Positions 1 through 13,303 of a stretch of 64,000 nt of DNA are shown piece by piece. Below the pieces are notes generated by a model. The model had not been told where the DNA came from, did no database searches, and was given only the letters and a program-made list of their open reading frames with translations. Position 1 is the stretch's first letter. Each line of letters begins with the position of its first letter. The position numbers were made by a program, and so were the translations under genes. Source of the DNA: an uncultured Acidobacteriia bacterium (GTDB taxonomy: Bacteria; Acidobacteriota; Terriglobia; Bryobacterales; Bryobacteraceae); assembly GCA_903828455.1 (NCBI GenBank), contig CAIKMJ010000026.1, forward strand, positions 62,001 through 126,000, read 5' to 3'.

Positions 1-709
1 GCAGTTCGTAGTCGAGCGCATTCATCTCCACCAGCCGCTCGAACACACCCGGCTCGCATTCGCCGCGCAGTCCGGCCATGCGCTCGGCCAGCGTGCTGTC
101 GAGTCCTTTCGATACATTCACCGGCGGCAGAGCGCAGTCGAGCCCAGGAAACGCCGCCCGCAGAAAGTACTCGCCCGCTACTACGCTTGCATCGAACAGA
201 TCGACGACGCCTGGAAACGACGCCTCTTCGATCCGCCGCTTTGCCACCGCCAGATCGGCCCGCGTCGGCTCATCCGAATCGCCCGCCTGGGCCAGAAGGT
301 TCACCTGCACGTTCATCGCATGCAGCGCGTGTTCCGTCACCATGCCCCGAATGAATTCGCCCGGCGTCGCCCGGTTCGCGAGGTCGCTGATCGGATCGCC
401 CGCCGCCGGCCGTTTGCGGAAGTAGTCGTACATTGACCGCACCCGGTCCACCGGATCGCGCAGAAAGCAGATGTCGAAGAACAGCGTGCCCGGCCTCAGC
501 GGCAGCGGATGCCGGATCTGATGACTGGAAAACGCCTGCAGGCGCGGCTGCTCTTCGATCAGCGAGGCCACCTGGTCGGCGTCCACCGTGCCGCTCCGCT
601 CGTCTGTGTCGTACAGGCAGAGGCGCTCGCCAAAGCTGCGGTCGAGCATCTCGATCACCGTCGAACCGGCGTTCTTCAGAATGTGGTAATGGAGGATGAC
701 GAAGCGCAT
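1..709 (-). CDS. Sulfotransferase family protein (C-terminus cut by window edge)
   Basis: This reading frame stays open from an ATG at 709 to the left edge, so about 236 N-terminal residues are visible. Near the N-terminus 'ILKNAGST' resembles the 5'-phosphosulfate-binding loop of PAPS-dependent sulfotransferases. Near residue 80 'FLRDPVDRVRSMY' matches the 3'-phosphate-binding element, with its conserved Arg and Ser. The likely role is transfer of sulfate from PAPS to a glycan or lipid. It overlaps the 3' end of the upstream glycosyltransferase by 34 bp on the same strand, which suggests co-expression and perhaps sulfation of the same sugar product. The acceptor cannot be read from the sequence. 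No strong Shine-Dalgarno precedes the start. Confidence 0.78.
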   Translation of the reverse strand, partial: MRFVILHYHILKNAGSTVIEMLDRSFGERLCLYDTDERSGTVDADQVASLIEEQPRLQAFSSHQIRHPLPLRPGTLFFDICFLRDPVDRVRSMYDYFRKRPAAGDPISDLANRATPGEFIRGMVTEHALHAMNVQVNLLAQAGDSDEPTRADLAVAKRRIEEASFPGVVDLFDASVVAGEYFLRAAFPGLDCALPPVNVSKGLDSTLAERMAGLRGECEPGVFERLVEMNALDYEL

Positions 710-2358
710 TCCCGATATAGCTCAGCCTGCCGGGCCGCAATCGCGTCCCATCCGTATTCTCTCTCGGCGGTGCGGCGCGCGCTGCGTTCCAGCCGCCGCC
801 GTTCGGCCGCGTCGTCGAACAGCCGGTTGATCGCCGCCGCCATCTCGCTGCCGGTCGAGGTAAGAACGAAGTCCTCGCCGGCCGTGAGGTCGAGCCCGTT
901 GACGCCCGCCGCCGTGCTCACCACGGCCTTGCCCATCGCCATCGCCTCCAGTACTTTGATGTTGGTGCCGGCCGACGCAACCAGCGGCACCACGACAGCC
1001 GCGGCCCGTTCATACGCCGGCCGCACGTCGGAGACAAAGCCTTCGACCTCGATGCCCGGCTGCGCCAGATCAGGATGAACGCGGTCGCGATAGAAGTCCA
1101 GATAATACTCGTGCCGCGCGCCGCTGATCACGTGGAGCGTCGCGCCCGCGAGTGCCGGCCACACTTCGCGAAGGAAGAAGCCAAGCGCCATCAGGTTCGG
1201 CAGATGCGCGAAAGATCCGATGAACAGCACGCGGCGCGGCTCCGGTTCACGCAATGACGGGCGGAAGCGTTCGAGATCCACGCCGTTGGCCAGCGTCACC
1301 GGCTCGCCCCTGCTGCCTGTGACTGCCACCAGCCGCCGGTCCTTCTCCGACATGAGCACCACCCGGTCCACGCGCTGCCATGCGTCGTGTTCGAAGCGGC
1401 GCCACAGCGCCAGTTGGCGCCGCACTTCCCACGCTTCGCCGCCGGTGGCAGTCGTCAGCATCTGCTGATACAGATCGAGCGTGACGTCGTGCTCAATGAG
1501 CAGCGTGCGAGCCGGCGCGCAGTCCGCCGCGTACTGCGCCATCTGCGTGAACTCCAGTTGCGCCACCGCGGGCTGCCACTTGCGGACCGCGCCGCGCAGC
1601 GCGTCATGGAACGCCGGCGAATCGAACTCTTCCACCGTATCGGGCCGGCCGCGCGACGGGAGTTCGTGAGTGCCTTCGCGCCGCACCAGGATCACCTCGG
1701 CGCAGATCGCAAGCAACTCCGCGGGCGGCGCTGCGATCTCGTCGGTGAAACAGATCAGGATCAGATCGAATTCGCGCGCGGCGCGCAGCATCAGGTTGTA
1801 CATCCGCACAGCGCCGCCATGCGACAGCGGAAACGGCAGATAAGGGCTGGCCACGAGCACCCGCGGCCGTGCTGCTGCCGGTCGTCCAATAAACACGCTG
1901 ACAGCCGGCGCGGCCGGTGCCGGCGCGCTGACTTCAGCCGCGGGCCGCGCCGCGAACAACGCGCGCACGAAGTTGCCGGTGCGCCAGAGGCAGTGCCGCA
2001 GAATCGCCGGAAGCGACGCCGGCCGCAGCATGAAGTTGTTCAGGTTCTCGTTGAACGCCAGGAAGTGCAGCGGCGCGAGCAGCAGTGCCATCAGCCGCAT
2101 CCTGCGGAACGGCACGTTCGGCACCAGCATCACGCCGGCGAGCCGGATGGTGTTGTCGCCGATCGAAGCCCGCGCGCGGCCCATGTTTTCCGCCAGCGTG
2201 CGGCTGTTGTACCAGGGGATCCACGGCAGCGTCTTGTCTTCCGGCGGGAAGTTGGAAACGACCCAGAGCGGCAGTTCGGGAAAGACTGCACGCATGCGTT
2301 CAACGAGCGCGCTGTTCAGTTCGTCCGTGCCGGATCCGAATGCGACCTTGATCTTCAC
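676..2358 (-). CDS. Glycosyltransferase family 4 protein with N-terminal extension
   Basis: The protein has 560 residues and a GTG start, 6 bp after the stop of the DUF885 gene. Residues from about 165 form a GT-B fold: 'VLVASPYLPFPLSHGG' is the usual N-terminal acceptor-domain entry, and 'GTNIKVLEAMAMGKAVVST' is the C-terminal nucleotide-sugar-binding segment. The first Glu of the classic E-x7-E motif is replaced (Ala-Gly-Thr), as in several GT4 subfamilies. The first 145 residues or so are an extra region I cannot name. It is probably a cytoplasmic enzyme of a polysaccharide or glycolipid pathway. The sulfotransferase gene that overlaps its 3' end may act on the same product. Donor and acceptor are unknown. 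Confidence 0.85.
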   Translation of the reverse strand: MKIKVAFGSGTDELNSALVERMRAVFPELPLWVVSNFPPEDKTLPWIPWYNSRTLAENMGRARASIGDNTIRLAGVMLVPNVPFRRMRLMALLLAPLHFLAFNENLNNFMLRPASLPAILRHCLWRTGNFVRALFAARPAAEVSAPAPAAPAVSVFIGRPAAARPRVLVASPYLPFPLSHGGAVRMYNLMLRAAREFDLILICFTDEIAAPPAELLAICAEVILVRREGTHELPSRGRPDTVEEFDSPAFHDALRGAVRKWQPAVAQLEFTQMAQYAADCAPARTLLIEHDVTLDLYQQMLTTATGGEAWEVRRQLALWRRFEHDAWQRVDRVVLMSEKDRRLVAVTGSRGEPVTLANGVDLERFRPSLREPEPRRVLFIGSFAHLPNLMALGFFLREVWPALAGATLHVISGARHEYYLDFYRDRVHPDLAQPGIEVEGFVSDVRPAYERAAAVVVPLVASAGTNIKVLEAMAMGKAVVSTAAGVNGLDLTAGEDFVLTSTGSEMAAAINRLFDDAAERRRLERSARRTAEREYGWDAIAARQAELYRECASSSSITTF

Positions 2359-2364
2359 GCCGCC

Positions 2365-7050
<4,686 letters not shown>

Positions 7051-7085
7051 ACGTTGCGGGCGCAACGGCCCGCGAACTTCCGGCG

Positions 7086-8669
7086 ATGACGAACTACCGA
7101 CTCATCCGGCTGATCCCGAAATCGTTGGTCTGCGCACTGCTGATTCACGCGGGTGCGGCCGCGGGCTTTGCGCAGCAATCCGCGCCGAACTGCGCGATGG
7201 AGGGCGCGGTGGTGAACGCGCTGACCGGCGAGGTGGTGCCGCGCGCGCGGCTCACGGTGACGACGGGCGGCGCGGCGGTCGAAACCACGGGCGACAACGG
7301 CGGACGGTGGAGCTTTCCGGCGGTGCCGTGCGGAACGGTGCAACTGGTGGTCTCCCGGCCCGGCTTTCTCCCCTACGTGCACGGCCAGCGCCCGGGGCAC
7401 GTGGTGACGCCGATGATGCTGTTTGCCGGAATGCCGCTGCACGATGTGAAAGTCGAACTGGTACCGCAGGCGGTGGTCACGGGTCGCGTGCTGGACGACC
7501 AGGGCGATCCGGTGGTGAATGCCACGGTGAGCGTGCTCTCGTCGCGGGTGACGGACGGACGTTTCGTTTTCCAGCAGGCGGCGGGTGTGAACACGAACGA
7601 CATCGGCGAGTTCCGGCTGGCGAACCTGGCGAAGGGGCGGTACATCATTTGCGCGCGGCGGAACCCATCGAGTTCATCGGCGCGCGAGGCATTGGCGGAT
7701 AGTTGCTGGCCGGGGCCGGTGGAAGGCGGGATGTCGAGCAGCACGGAGATTGCGGCGGGCCGGGACCTGCGCGTCGACTTCAACCTGATCCGCGTGGCCG
7801 CGGTGCACGTGAGAGGGACGGTGAGCGGGCAACCGGCGGGCCGCGGGTTTTCGATCAGCCTGATGCGCCGCCTCGACGCTTCCGGGTATGGCGGCAATTA
7901 CCCGGGAACGGTGCGGCCGGACGGTGCGTTCGATATTGCCGGCGTGCCGCCGGGCGACTACGTGCTCACGGGCAGTCTGTTTGAGAACACGCGACGGCTG
8001 TTTGCGCGGATGCCGGTGAATGTCGGGCAGAGCGATGTGAACGACGTCGCCGTGCACATGGAAGAAGGCTTCGCGCTGACCGCCCGTGTGCGGATCGAAT
8101 CGGCGGCGGACCCGGCGCCGGCGGTGCCGCAGTTCACCGTGAGTCTGCGGCCGGCGGAACAGGGGCTGGCGGGCGGGCAGGTGAAGTGGGCCGAGGATCA
8201 CCGGACGATTGCGTTTGCCGAACTCACGCCGGGCGAGTACCAACTGACGGCGACTGCGCCTGCGCCGTTTTACGTGAAGGCAGCCACCATCGGCGGGCAG
8301 GATATTCTGCGCGGCGCGGCGGCGCTAAGCGCGGGCGGCGGCGAGATCGACATTGTGCTGCGGGATGACGGCGGCAGAATCGAAGGCGATGTTTCCGATG
8401 CGCAGGGCAATCCGCTGAACGGCGCGATCATGGCGGTGCCGCGCGCGGGGCGACCGGTGATCGGGTCGACGATGACCGGCGGATATTTCAAGCTGCAGAA
8501 CCTCGAACCGGGCGACTACACGGTGTACGCGTGGGACGATGCGCAGGCCGTGGCGTGGGCCGACGCGGAGTGGATGCGGCCTTACGCGACGCAGGGCGCG
8601 GCGGTTACGGTGACGGCGGGGCAGAACACGCAGACGAAACTCAAGCGCATCGACCTCGCCGGCCAATAG
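7086..8669 (+). CDS. Exported protein with repeated carboxypeptidase-regulatory-like domains
   Basis: The frame is open from 6819, but the ATG at 7086 is followed by a convincing signal peptide (residues 1-29, ending 'AAGFAQQ'), giving 527 residues. Several beta-sandwich units of the carboxypeptidase-regulatory-like or Cna-B type follow. Examples are 'GAVVNALTGEVVPRARLTV', 'GRVLDDQGDPVVNATVSV' and 'GDVSDAQGNPLNGAIMAV', each with the 'G-x-V-x-D-x-x-G-x-P' signature. Such proteins are abundant in Acidobacteriota and are thought to act at the cell surface. There is no catalytic domain, TonB plug or anchor, so function is unknown. It lies between the lipid kinase gene and dnaE2, with gaps of 35 and 15 bp. 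Confidence 0.8.
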   Translation: MTNYRLIRLIPKSLVCALLIHAGAAAGFAQQSAPNCAMEGAVVNALTGEVVPRARLTVTTGGAAVETTGDNGGRWSFPAVPCGTVQLVVSRPGFLPYVHGQRPGHVVTPMMLFAGMPLHDVKVELVPQAVVTGRVLDDQGDPVVNATVSVLSSRVTDGRFVFQQAAGVNTNDIGEFRLANLAKGRYIICARRNPSSSSAREALADSCWPGPVEGGMSSSTEIAAGRDLRVDFNLIRVAAVHVRGTVSGQPAGRGFSISLMRRLDASGYGGNYPGTVRPDGAFDIAGVPPGDYVLTGSLFENTRRLFARMPVNVGQSDVNDVAVHMEEGFALTARVRIESAADPAPAVPQFTVSLRPAEQGLAGGQVKWAEDHRTIAFAELTPGEYQLTATAPAPFYVKAATIGGQDILRGAAALSAGGGEIDIVLRDDGGRIEGDVSDAQGNPLNGAIMAVPRAGRPVIGSTMTGGYFKLQNLEPGDYTVYAWDDAQAVAWADAEWMRPYATQGAAVTVTAGQNTQTKLKRIDLAGQ

Positions 8670-8684
8670 ACGCACAACTTCGCC

Positions 8685-11600
8685 ATGTCAACCGACTACA
8701 TTGAACTGCACGCGCGGTCGGCGTTCAGCTTCCTGCGCGGGGCGTCGGTGCCGGAGGACTACGCAGCCATCTGCGCGGCGCACGGGATGAACGCGATGGG
8801 CCTCACCGATGCCGATGGCTTTTATGGTTCGCCGCGCTTCCATGGGGCGTGCAAACGGCTCGGGATTACCGCGCACGTGGGGGCGGAAGTGACGGCGGCC
8901 GAGGGCGGACGCTACACGCTGTACGCGGCCACGCGCGCGGGCTATCAGAATCTGTCGCGCCTCATCACGCGGACAAAGCTGCGGGCGGGGACGAAGAATC
9001 CCAAGCACGGCGCAGGAGCCGCGGCTACGCGTGAGGACTTCGGGGAGTTCTCCGGCGGACTGATTTGTCTGACGGGCGGTGATGAAGGTCCGCTGGCCAC
9101 CGGCGGGCGGGAAGCGGTGGAGCGGCTCGTTGAGTTGTTCGGTCGCGAGAATGTCTTCGTCGAACTGCAGCGGCATCTGGATCGCGCGGAGGAGGCGCGG
9201 AATCAGGCGGCCGTGGAGATTGCGCGTTCGCTGCGGCTGCCGCTGGTGGCGACGAACGGGGTGTGCCATGCGGAGGCGAAGCAGCGCGAGATTCTCGATG
9301 TTTTCACGTGTCTGAAGCACAAGACGACGCTGGCGGAAGCGGGCCGGTTGCTGGCGGTGAATTCGGAGCGGCATCTGAAATCGCCTGCCGAGATGGCGCG
9401 GCTGTTTGCCGACCTGCCGGAGGCGATCGCGAATACGCGAGTGGTCTCGTCGCGGCTGGGCTTTACGCTGAGCGATCTGGGCTATCAGTTCCCGGAGTAT
9501 CCGCTGCCGCCCGGTGAAACGGTGTCGTCGTTCCTGTGGAAGCTCACGGATGAAGGCGCGCGCGGGCGCTACCAGCCCTACTACGAGCGCGCCCGGCGGC
9601 AGGTAGAGCGCGAGCTGAAGCTGATTGAAAAGCTGGGACTCGGCGGATATTTTCTGATCGTTTGGGACATTGTGCGCTTCTGCCGCGAGCAGGGCATACT
9701 GTGCCAGGGGCGCGGGTCGGCGGCCAACAGCGCGGTCTGTTATTCGCTGGGAATCACGGCGGTGGATCCGGTGGCGATGGATCTGCTGTTCGAACGGTTT
9801 CTTTCCGAAGAGCGCGGCGAGTGGCCGGATATCGATCTCGATCTGCCGAGCGGTGAGCAGCGCGAGCGCGTGATCCAGTACGTCTACCGGCGCTACGGCG
9901 AGCAGGGCGCGGCGAGGACGGCCAATGTGATCACGTATCGCGGCAAGCTTGCGGCGCGCGAGGCGGGAAAGGTGCTGGGCTTCGACGTGGCCACGCTCGA
10001 CAAGGTGTCGGATCTTTCGCCGCGCTGGGGCTACAGCGAAGAGGGTGTTGCGAAGGAAGAGCGGCTGAAGGAGGCGGGCCTCGATTTCACGAGCCCGCGA
10101 ATCCGGAAGTTTCTGGAGATCGTGAACGGCCTGCAGGATCTGCCGCGGCATCTGGGGCAGCATTCGGGCGGCATGGTGATTGCGCAGGGGCGGCTGGACA
10201 GCGTGGTGCCGCTCGAGCCGGCGTCGATGCCCGGCCGCGTGGTGGTGCAGTGGGACAAGGAGGACTGCGCGGATCTGGGGCTGATCAAGGTCGATCTGCT
10301 GGGCCTCGGGATGATGGCGGTGCTGGAAGACTGCCTGAAACTCGTGCGCCGGCACTGGAAAGAGGAGATCGATCTGGGGCGTCTGCCGGCGGACGATCCG
10401 CTGGTATACGGGGCGCTGCGGAAGGGCGACACGATCGGCATGTTCCAGGTGGAGAGCCGCGCGCAGCAGGCGACACTGCCGCGCCTGCGTCCGGAAAAGT
10501 TTTACGACCTGGTGGTGGAAGTGGCGCTGATCCGGCCGGGGCCGATCACCGGGCAGATGGTGCATCCCTATCTGAACCGGCGGGCGGGCAGGGAACCGGT
10601 GGATCCGCTGCATCCGCTGCTGGAGCCGGTGCTGGCGCGCACGCTGGGAGTGCCGCTGTTTCAGGAACAGCTGCTGCGCATGGCGATGACGGTGGCGAAC
10701 TTCACGGGCGGCGAGGCGGAGGAGCTGCGGCGCGCCATGGGCTTCAAGCGCTCGCAGGCGCGGATGGCGGAGATCGAAGTGCGGCTGCGCGCGGGGATGA
10801 AGAAGAACGGCATTACGGGCGAGGTGGCCGATCGCATCACGGCATCGATCACGTCGTTTGCTCTGTATGGATTTCCCGAATCGCACGCGGCGAGTTTCGC
10901 GCTGCTGGCGTATGCGAGCGCGTGGTTCAAGTGCCACTACCTGGCTGCGTTCACCTGCGCGCTGCTGAACAATCAGCCGATGGGCTTCTATCATCCGGCG
11001 GTGCTGATCAAAGATGCGCAGCGTCACGGGCTGCGCGTGCTGCCGGCCGATGCCAACGAATCCGAGTGGGACTGCACTGTGCGGCAGTTTGCCGAAGGCG
11101 AGGACTTCCATCTGCGGCTTGGGCTGCGCTACATCCGCGGTCTGCGCGCGGCGGCGGGACGGGCGGTGGCGGAACGGCGCCCGTATCGCGATGTGGACGA
11201 TCTGGCGCGCCGCGTGCCGGAACTCAACAAGGACGAGCTGGAAAAGCTGGCCGCGACCGGTGCACTGGCCGCGCTGCAGACGGCGCATCGGAGGGACGCG
11301 TTATGGAAGGCGGGGCGTGCGGGGCGTCCGGCGGGTCCATTGCTGGCGGAAGTGCCGGAAGCCACGTCAGAACTGCCGGCGGCGGGCGATTCCGCAGAGT
11401 GCGATGCAGCAGAGAGCGATGCCGAACACAGCGATGCCGCAGAGAGCGATGCAGCCGCGGCGCTGCCGCAGATGACGACGGCCGAACGCCTGGAGGCCGA
11501 TTACCGCGGCACGGGGCTCACTGTGGGGCGGCATCCGATGTACTATTTACGGCCGGAGCTGAACCGGCGAGGCGTGACGTCGGCGCGCGGGCTGGATTAC

Positions 11601-11888
11601 AAACGCAACGGCGCGCCGGTGAGCGTGGCGGGCAACGTGATTGTGCGGCAGCGGCCGGGGACGGCGAAAGGCATCCTGTTTCTCAGTCTCGAAGACGAGA
11701 CGGGGATTGCGAACGTGGTGGTGATGCCGGACCTGTTTGCGGCCAACCGCCTGCTCCTGCTGCGCGAGCCGTATCTGCTGGTCGAAGGCAGGGTGCAGAA
11801 CGTCGACAACGTGATTCACGTGCTGGCGAAAACGATCGAACGGATCGAGCCGGTGATTCCGGCGGTCGCCTCGCACGACTTTCACTGA
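8685..11888 (+). CDS. dnaE2: Error-prone DNA polymerase III alpha subunit DnaE2 (ImuC)
   Basis: The 1067-residue C-family polymerase is shorter than replicative DnaE1 and carries DnaE2-type signatures such as 'HLGQHSGGMVI' and 'VQWDKEDCADLGLIKVDLLG'. The catalytic Asp residues are intact ('PDIDLDLPSG' and 'KVDLLGLG'). The N-terminal PHP domain looks metal-dead: the usual H-x-H is 'HAR' and the usual 'TDHDG' is 'TDADG', which fits DnaE2 rather than a proofreading PHP. DnaE2 normally works with ImuA and ImuB in damage-induced translesion synthesis, but neither partner is in the window. An acidic repeat linker precedes the OB-fold region, which shows 'VAGNVIVRQRPGTAKG'. Confidence 0.93.
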   Translation: MSTDYIELHARSAFSFLRGASVPEDYAAICAAHGMNAMGLTDADGFYGSPRFHGACKRLGITAHVGAEVTAAEGGRYTLYAATRAGYQNLSRLITRTKLRAGTKNPKHGAGAAATREDFGEFSGGLICLTGGDEGPLATGGREAVERLVELFGRENVFVELQRHLDRAEEARNQAAVEIARSLRLPLVATNGVCHAEAKQREILDVFTCLKHKTTLAEAGRLLAVNSERHLKSPAEMARLFADLPEAIANTRVVSSRLGFTLSDLGYQFPEYPLPPGETVSSFLWKLTDEGARGRYQPYYERARRQVERELKLIEKLGLGGYFLIVWDIVRFCREQGILCQGRGSAANSAVCYSLGITAVDPVAMDLLFERFLSEERGEWPDIDLDLPSGEQRERVIQYVYRRYGEQGAARTANVITYRGKLAAREAGKVLGFDVATLDKVSDLSPRWGYSEEGVAKEERLKEAGLDFTSPRIRKFLEIVNGLQDLPRHLGQHSGGMVIAQGRLDSVVPLEPASMPGRVVVQWDKEDCADLGLIKVDLLGLGMMAVLEDCLKLVRRHWKEEIDLGRLPADDPLVYGALRKGDTIGMFQVESRAQQATLPRLRPEKFYDLVVEVALIRPGPITGQMVHPYLNRRAGREPVDPLHPLLEPVLARTLGVPLFQEQLLRMAMTVANFTGGEAEELRRAMGFKRSQARMAEIEVRLRAGMKKNGITGEVADRITASITSFALYGFPESHAASFALLAYASAWFKCHYLAAFTCALLNNQPMGFYHPAVLIKDAQRHGLRVLPADANESEWDCTVRQFAEGEDFHLRLGLRYIRGLRAAAGRAVAERRPYRDVDDLARRVPELNKDELEKLAATGALAALQTAHRRDALWKAGRAGRPAGPLLAEVPEATSELPAAGDSAECDAAESDAEHSDAAESDAAAALPQMTTAERLEADYRGTGLTVGRHPMYYLRPELNRRGVTSARGLDYKRNGAPVSVAGNVIVRQRPGTAKGILFLSLEDETGIANVVVMPDLFAANRLLLLREPYLLVEGRVQNVDNVIHVLAKTIERIEPVIPAVASHDFH
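11394..11453 (+). repeat. 4 x 15-bp tandem repeat inside dnaE2
   Basis: Four in-frame 15-bp units (consensus GCAGAGAGCGATGCM) encode four copies of a five-residue acidic motif close to A-E-S-D-A. They lie in the linker between the polymerase helix-hairpin-helix region and the OB-fold region, so copy-number change would only lengthen or shorten a flexible linker. Confidence 0.85.
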
Positions 11889-11908
11889 GCGGAATTCGCC
11901 GGCGTCGC

Positions 11909-13303
11909 TTATTTGACTTCGAGATCGAAGGTGCCGGTCTCCACTTTGCCGGCGCGTTTGAGCTGAACGAAGATGCGGTACGAGCCGGGCGCGGGCACGC
12001 CGAACGGGAACGAAACCACGGGGCCAACGGTAGTTTCGTGCATCGCGGCCATCTGTTCGGGAGAGGCCACGGCGACGGAGGCCATCGAAACGGAACCGGT
12101 GGGATGCACGTGGGCGAAGACGGAGCCATCGCGTTTGACGAATTCGGCGTGGCCTCCCATGCCCATGTAGGGCTGGAGATCGCTGACGGGCTTGCCATCG
12201 GGGCCGAGGATGGCGAAGGAGAAGAGCCGGACGCCTTTCGCCGTGACGGGCGTGGCATCGTGCTGCCAGATCATGCGGTAGCCGTGGCCGAGGTCGCTGG
12301 TGGCCGCGCCGCCGGCATCGTCACCGACGAGCGGTTTGCCGCGGAGATCGGGAAGCGTGACCTGACCGACCGCGGTTTCGGCGAAACCATTCTCATGCAC
12401 GATGTCGCCGAAGATGCGGTACTCGCCGGCCGGCAGCGGGGGCAGGTCGAGGTCGAAGAATCCCGTGGCGGTCTGATCGGGATGCAGGTGGAAGACCTGA
12501 TCCATGGCCGGCCAGCGCACGAGGAAGAGATGCATGAGGTGGCCGTGATCGGGGATCAGATCGTCGAGGCGGCGCAGGCGCAGCCAGCCGGGATCGTTGA
12601 GGCGAAATTGGGCATGATCGCCGTCCGTCATTCTGGCCGAGATGCCGAGTGGCTTGAAGAGGCGCTGCTGTGAAACAGCGGCGTCTTCGGCCCACCAGAT
12701 GTTGCCGCGCCAGAGGGCGAAGGCAAGGATAGCCGCGGTGCAGGCCATGGTGAGGAGCGTCTTCGGCGTCCAGCGCGCCGAGGGCTGGCCGGGTTCGAGC
12801 TGCGCTTCGCGGACGGCGGCTCCGGCGATGGAGACGAGGCCGGTGACGAGGAAGACCATCATGCCGAGAAGAAAGTATCCGACGCCGCTGTTCATGGGCC
12901 GGATGCGGGTGGCGACAGCGGGCACGGGCACCACGAGGTCACCGGTGCCGGCGGGGCCGGTGGCATGGATGTGAACGACCCACGAGCCCATCTGCATCAG
13001 CCAGAGCGAGCCTTCGTAGAACTGCGGGTCGGTGGGCGACTGCACGGCGATGTCGGCGATGGGCGGGTGATTGGCTGCTTCTCCGGTCATCGGCGTGGGC
13101 GTCAGCTGAAGCTGCTGCAGGCCGGGGGCAAGCGAGCGGACTTCGATGCGGGCGACGCCGGGGATGACCTCGGGCGGGCGGATTGCAATCAGCAGCGGAT
13201 ACGCACCGGCCTTGCCCTGATAGAACACGTCCGGACTGCCCACATGCGCGAAGGCTGCGCCGCAGCACAGGGCACCGAGCAGAAAAAGCTTAGCGGCGGA
13301 CAC
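11909..13303 (-). CDS. Exported/membrane His- and Met-rich protein, likely metal-associated
   Basis: The frame is open to 13534, but the first residues are unlike protein. A GTG at 13303, overlapping the stop of the upstream gene by 14 bp, gives 464 residues and a clean signal peptide ('LFLLGALCCGAAFA'). Two membrane segments follow ('GYFLLGMMVFLVTGLVSIAG' and 'LLTMACTAAILAFALW'), then an extracytoplasmic part with 'HGHLMHLFLV', 'VFHLHPD' and 'FAHVHP'. These clustered His motifs resemble proteins found near copper genes. I cannot assign a named family with certainty; a YtkA/FixH-like beta-sandwich is possible. It is third in an operon headed by a CusF-like copper protein, which supports periplasmic metal handling. 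Confidence 0.6.
   Translation of the reverse strand: MSAAKLFLLGALCCGAAFAHVGSPDVFYQGKAGAYPLLIAIRPPEVIPGVARIEVRSLAPGLQQLQLTPTPMTGEAANHPPIADIAVQSPTDPQFYEGSLWLMQMGSWVVHIHATGPAGTGDLVVPVPAVATRIRPMNSGVGYFLLGMMVFLVTGLVSIAGAAVREAQLEPGQPSARWTPKTLLTMACTAAILAFALWRGNIWWAEDAAVSQQRLFKPLGISARMTDGDHAQFRLNDPGWLRLRRLDDLIPDHGHLMHLFLVRWPAMDQVFHLHPDQTATGFFDLDLPPLPAGEYRIFGDIVHENGFAETAVGQVTLPDLRGKPLVGDDAGGAATSDLGHGYRMIWQHDATPVTAKGVRLFSFAILGPDGKPVSDLQPYMGMGGHAEFVKRDGSVFAHVHPTGSVSMASVAVASPEQMAAMHETTVGPVVSFPFGVPAPGSYRIFVQLKRAGKVETGTFDLEVK

Noticed and set aside
8688-11288. An 866-residue open frame antisense to dnaE2
   Set aside because: Arg/His/Gln-rich composition with no domain; it arises from the GC-rich codon bias of the real gene on the other strand.
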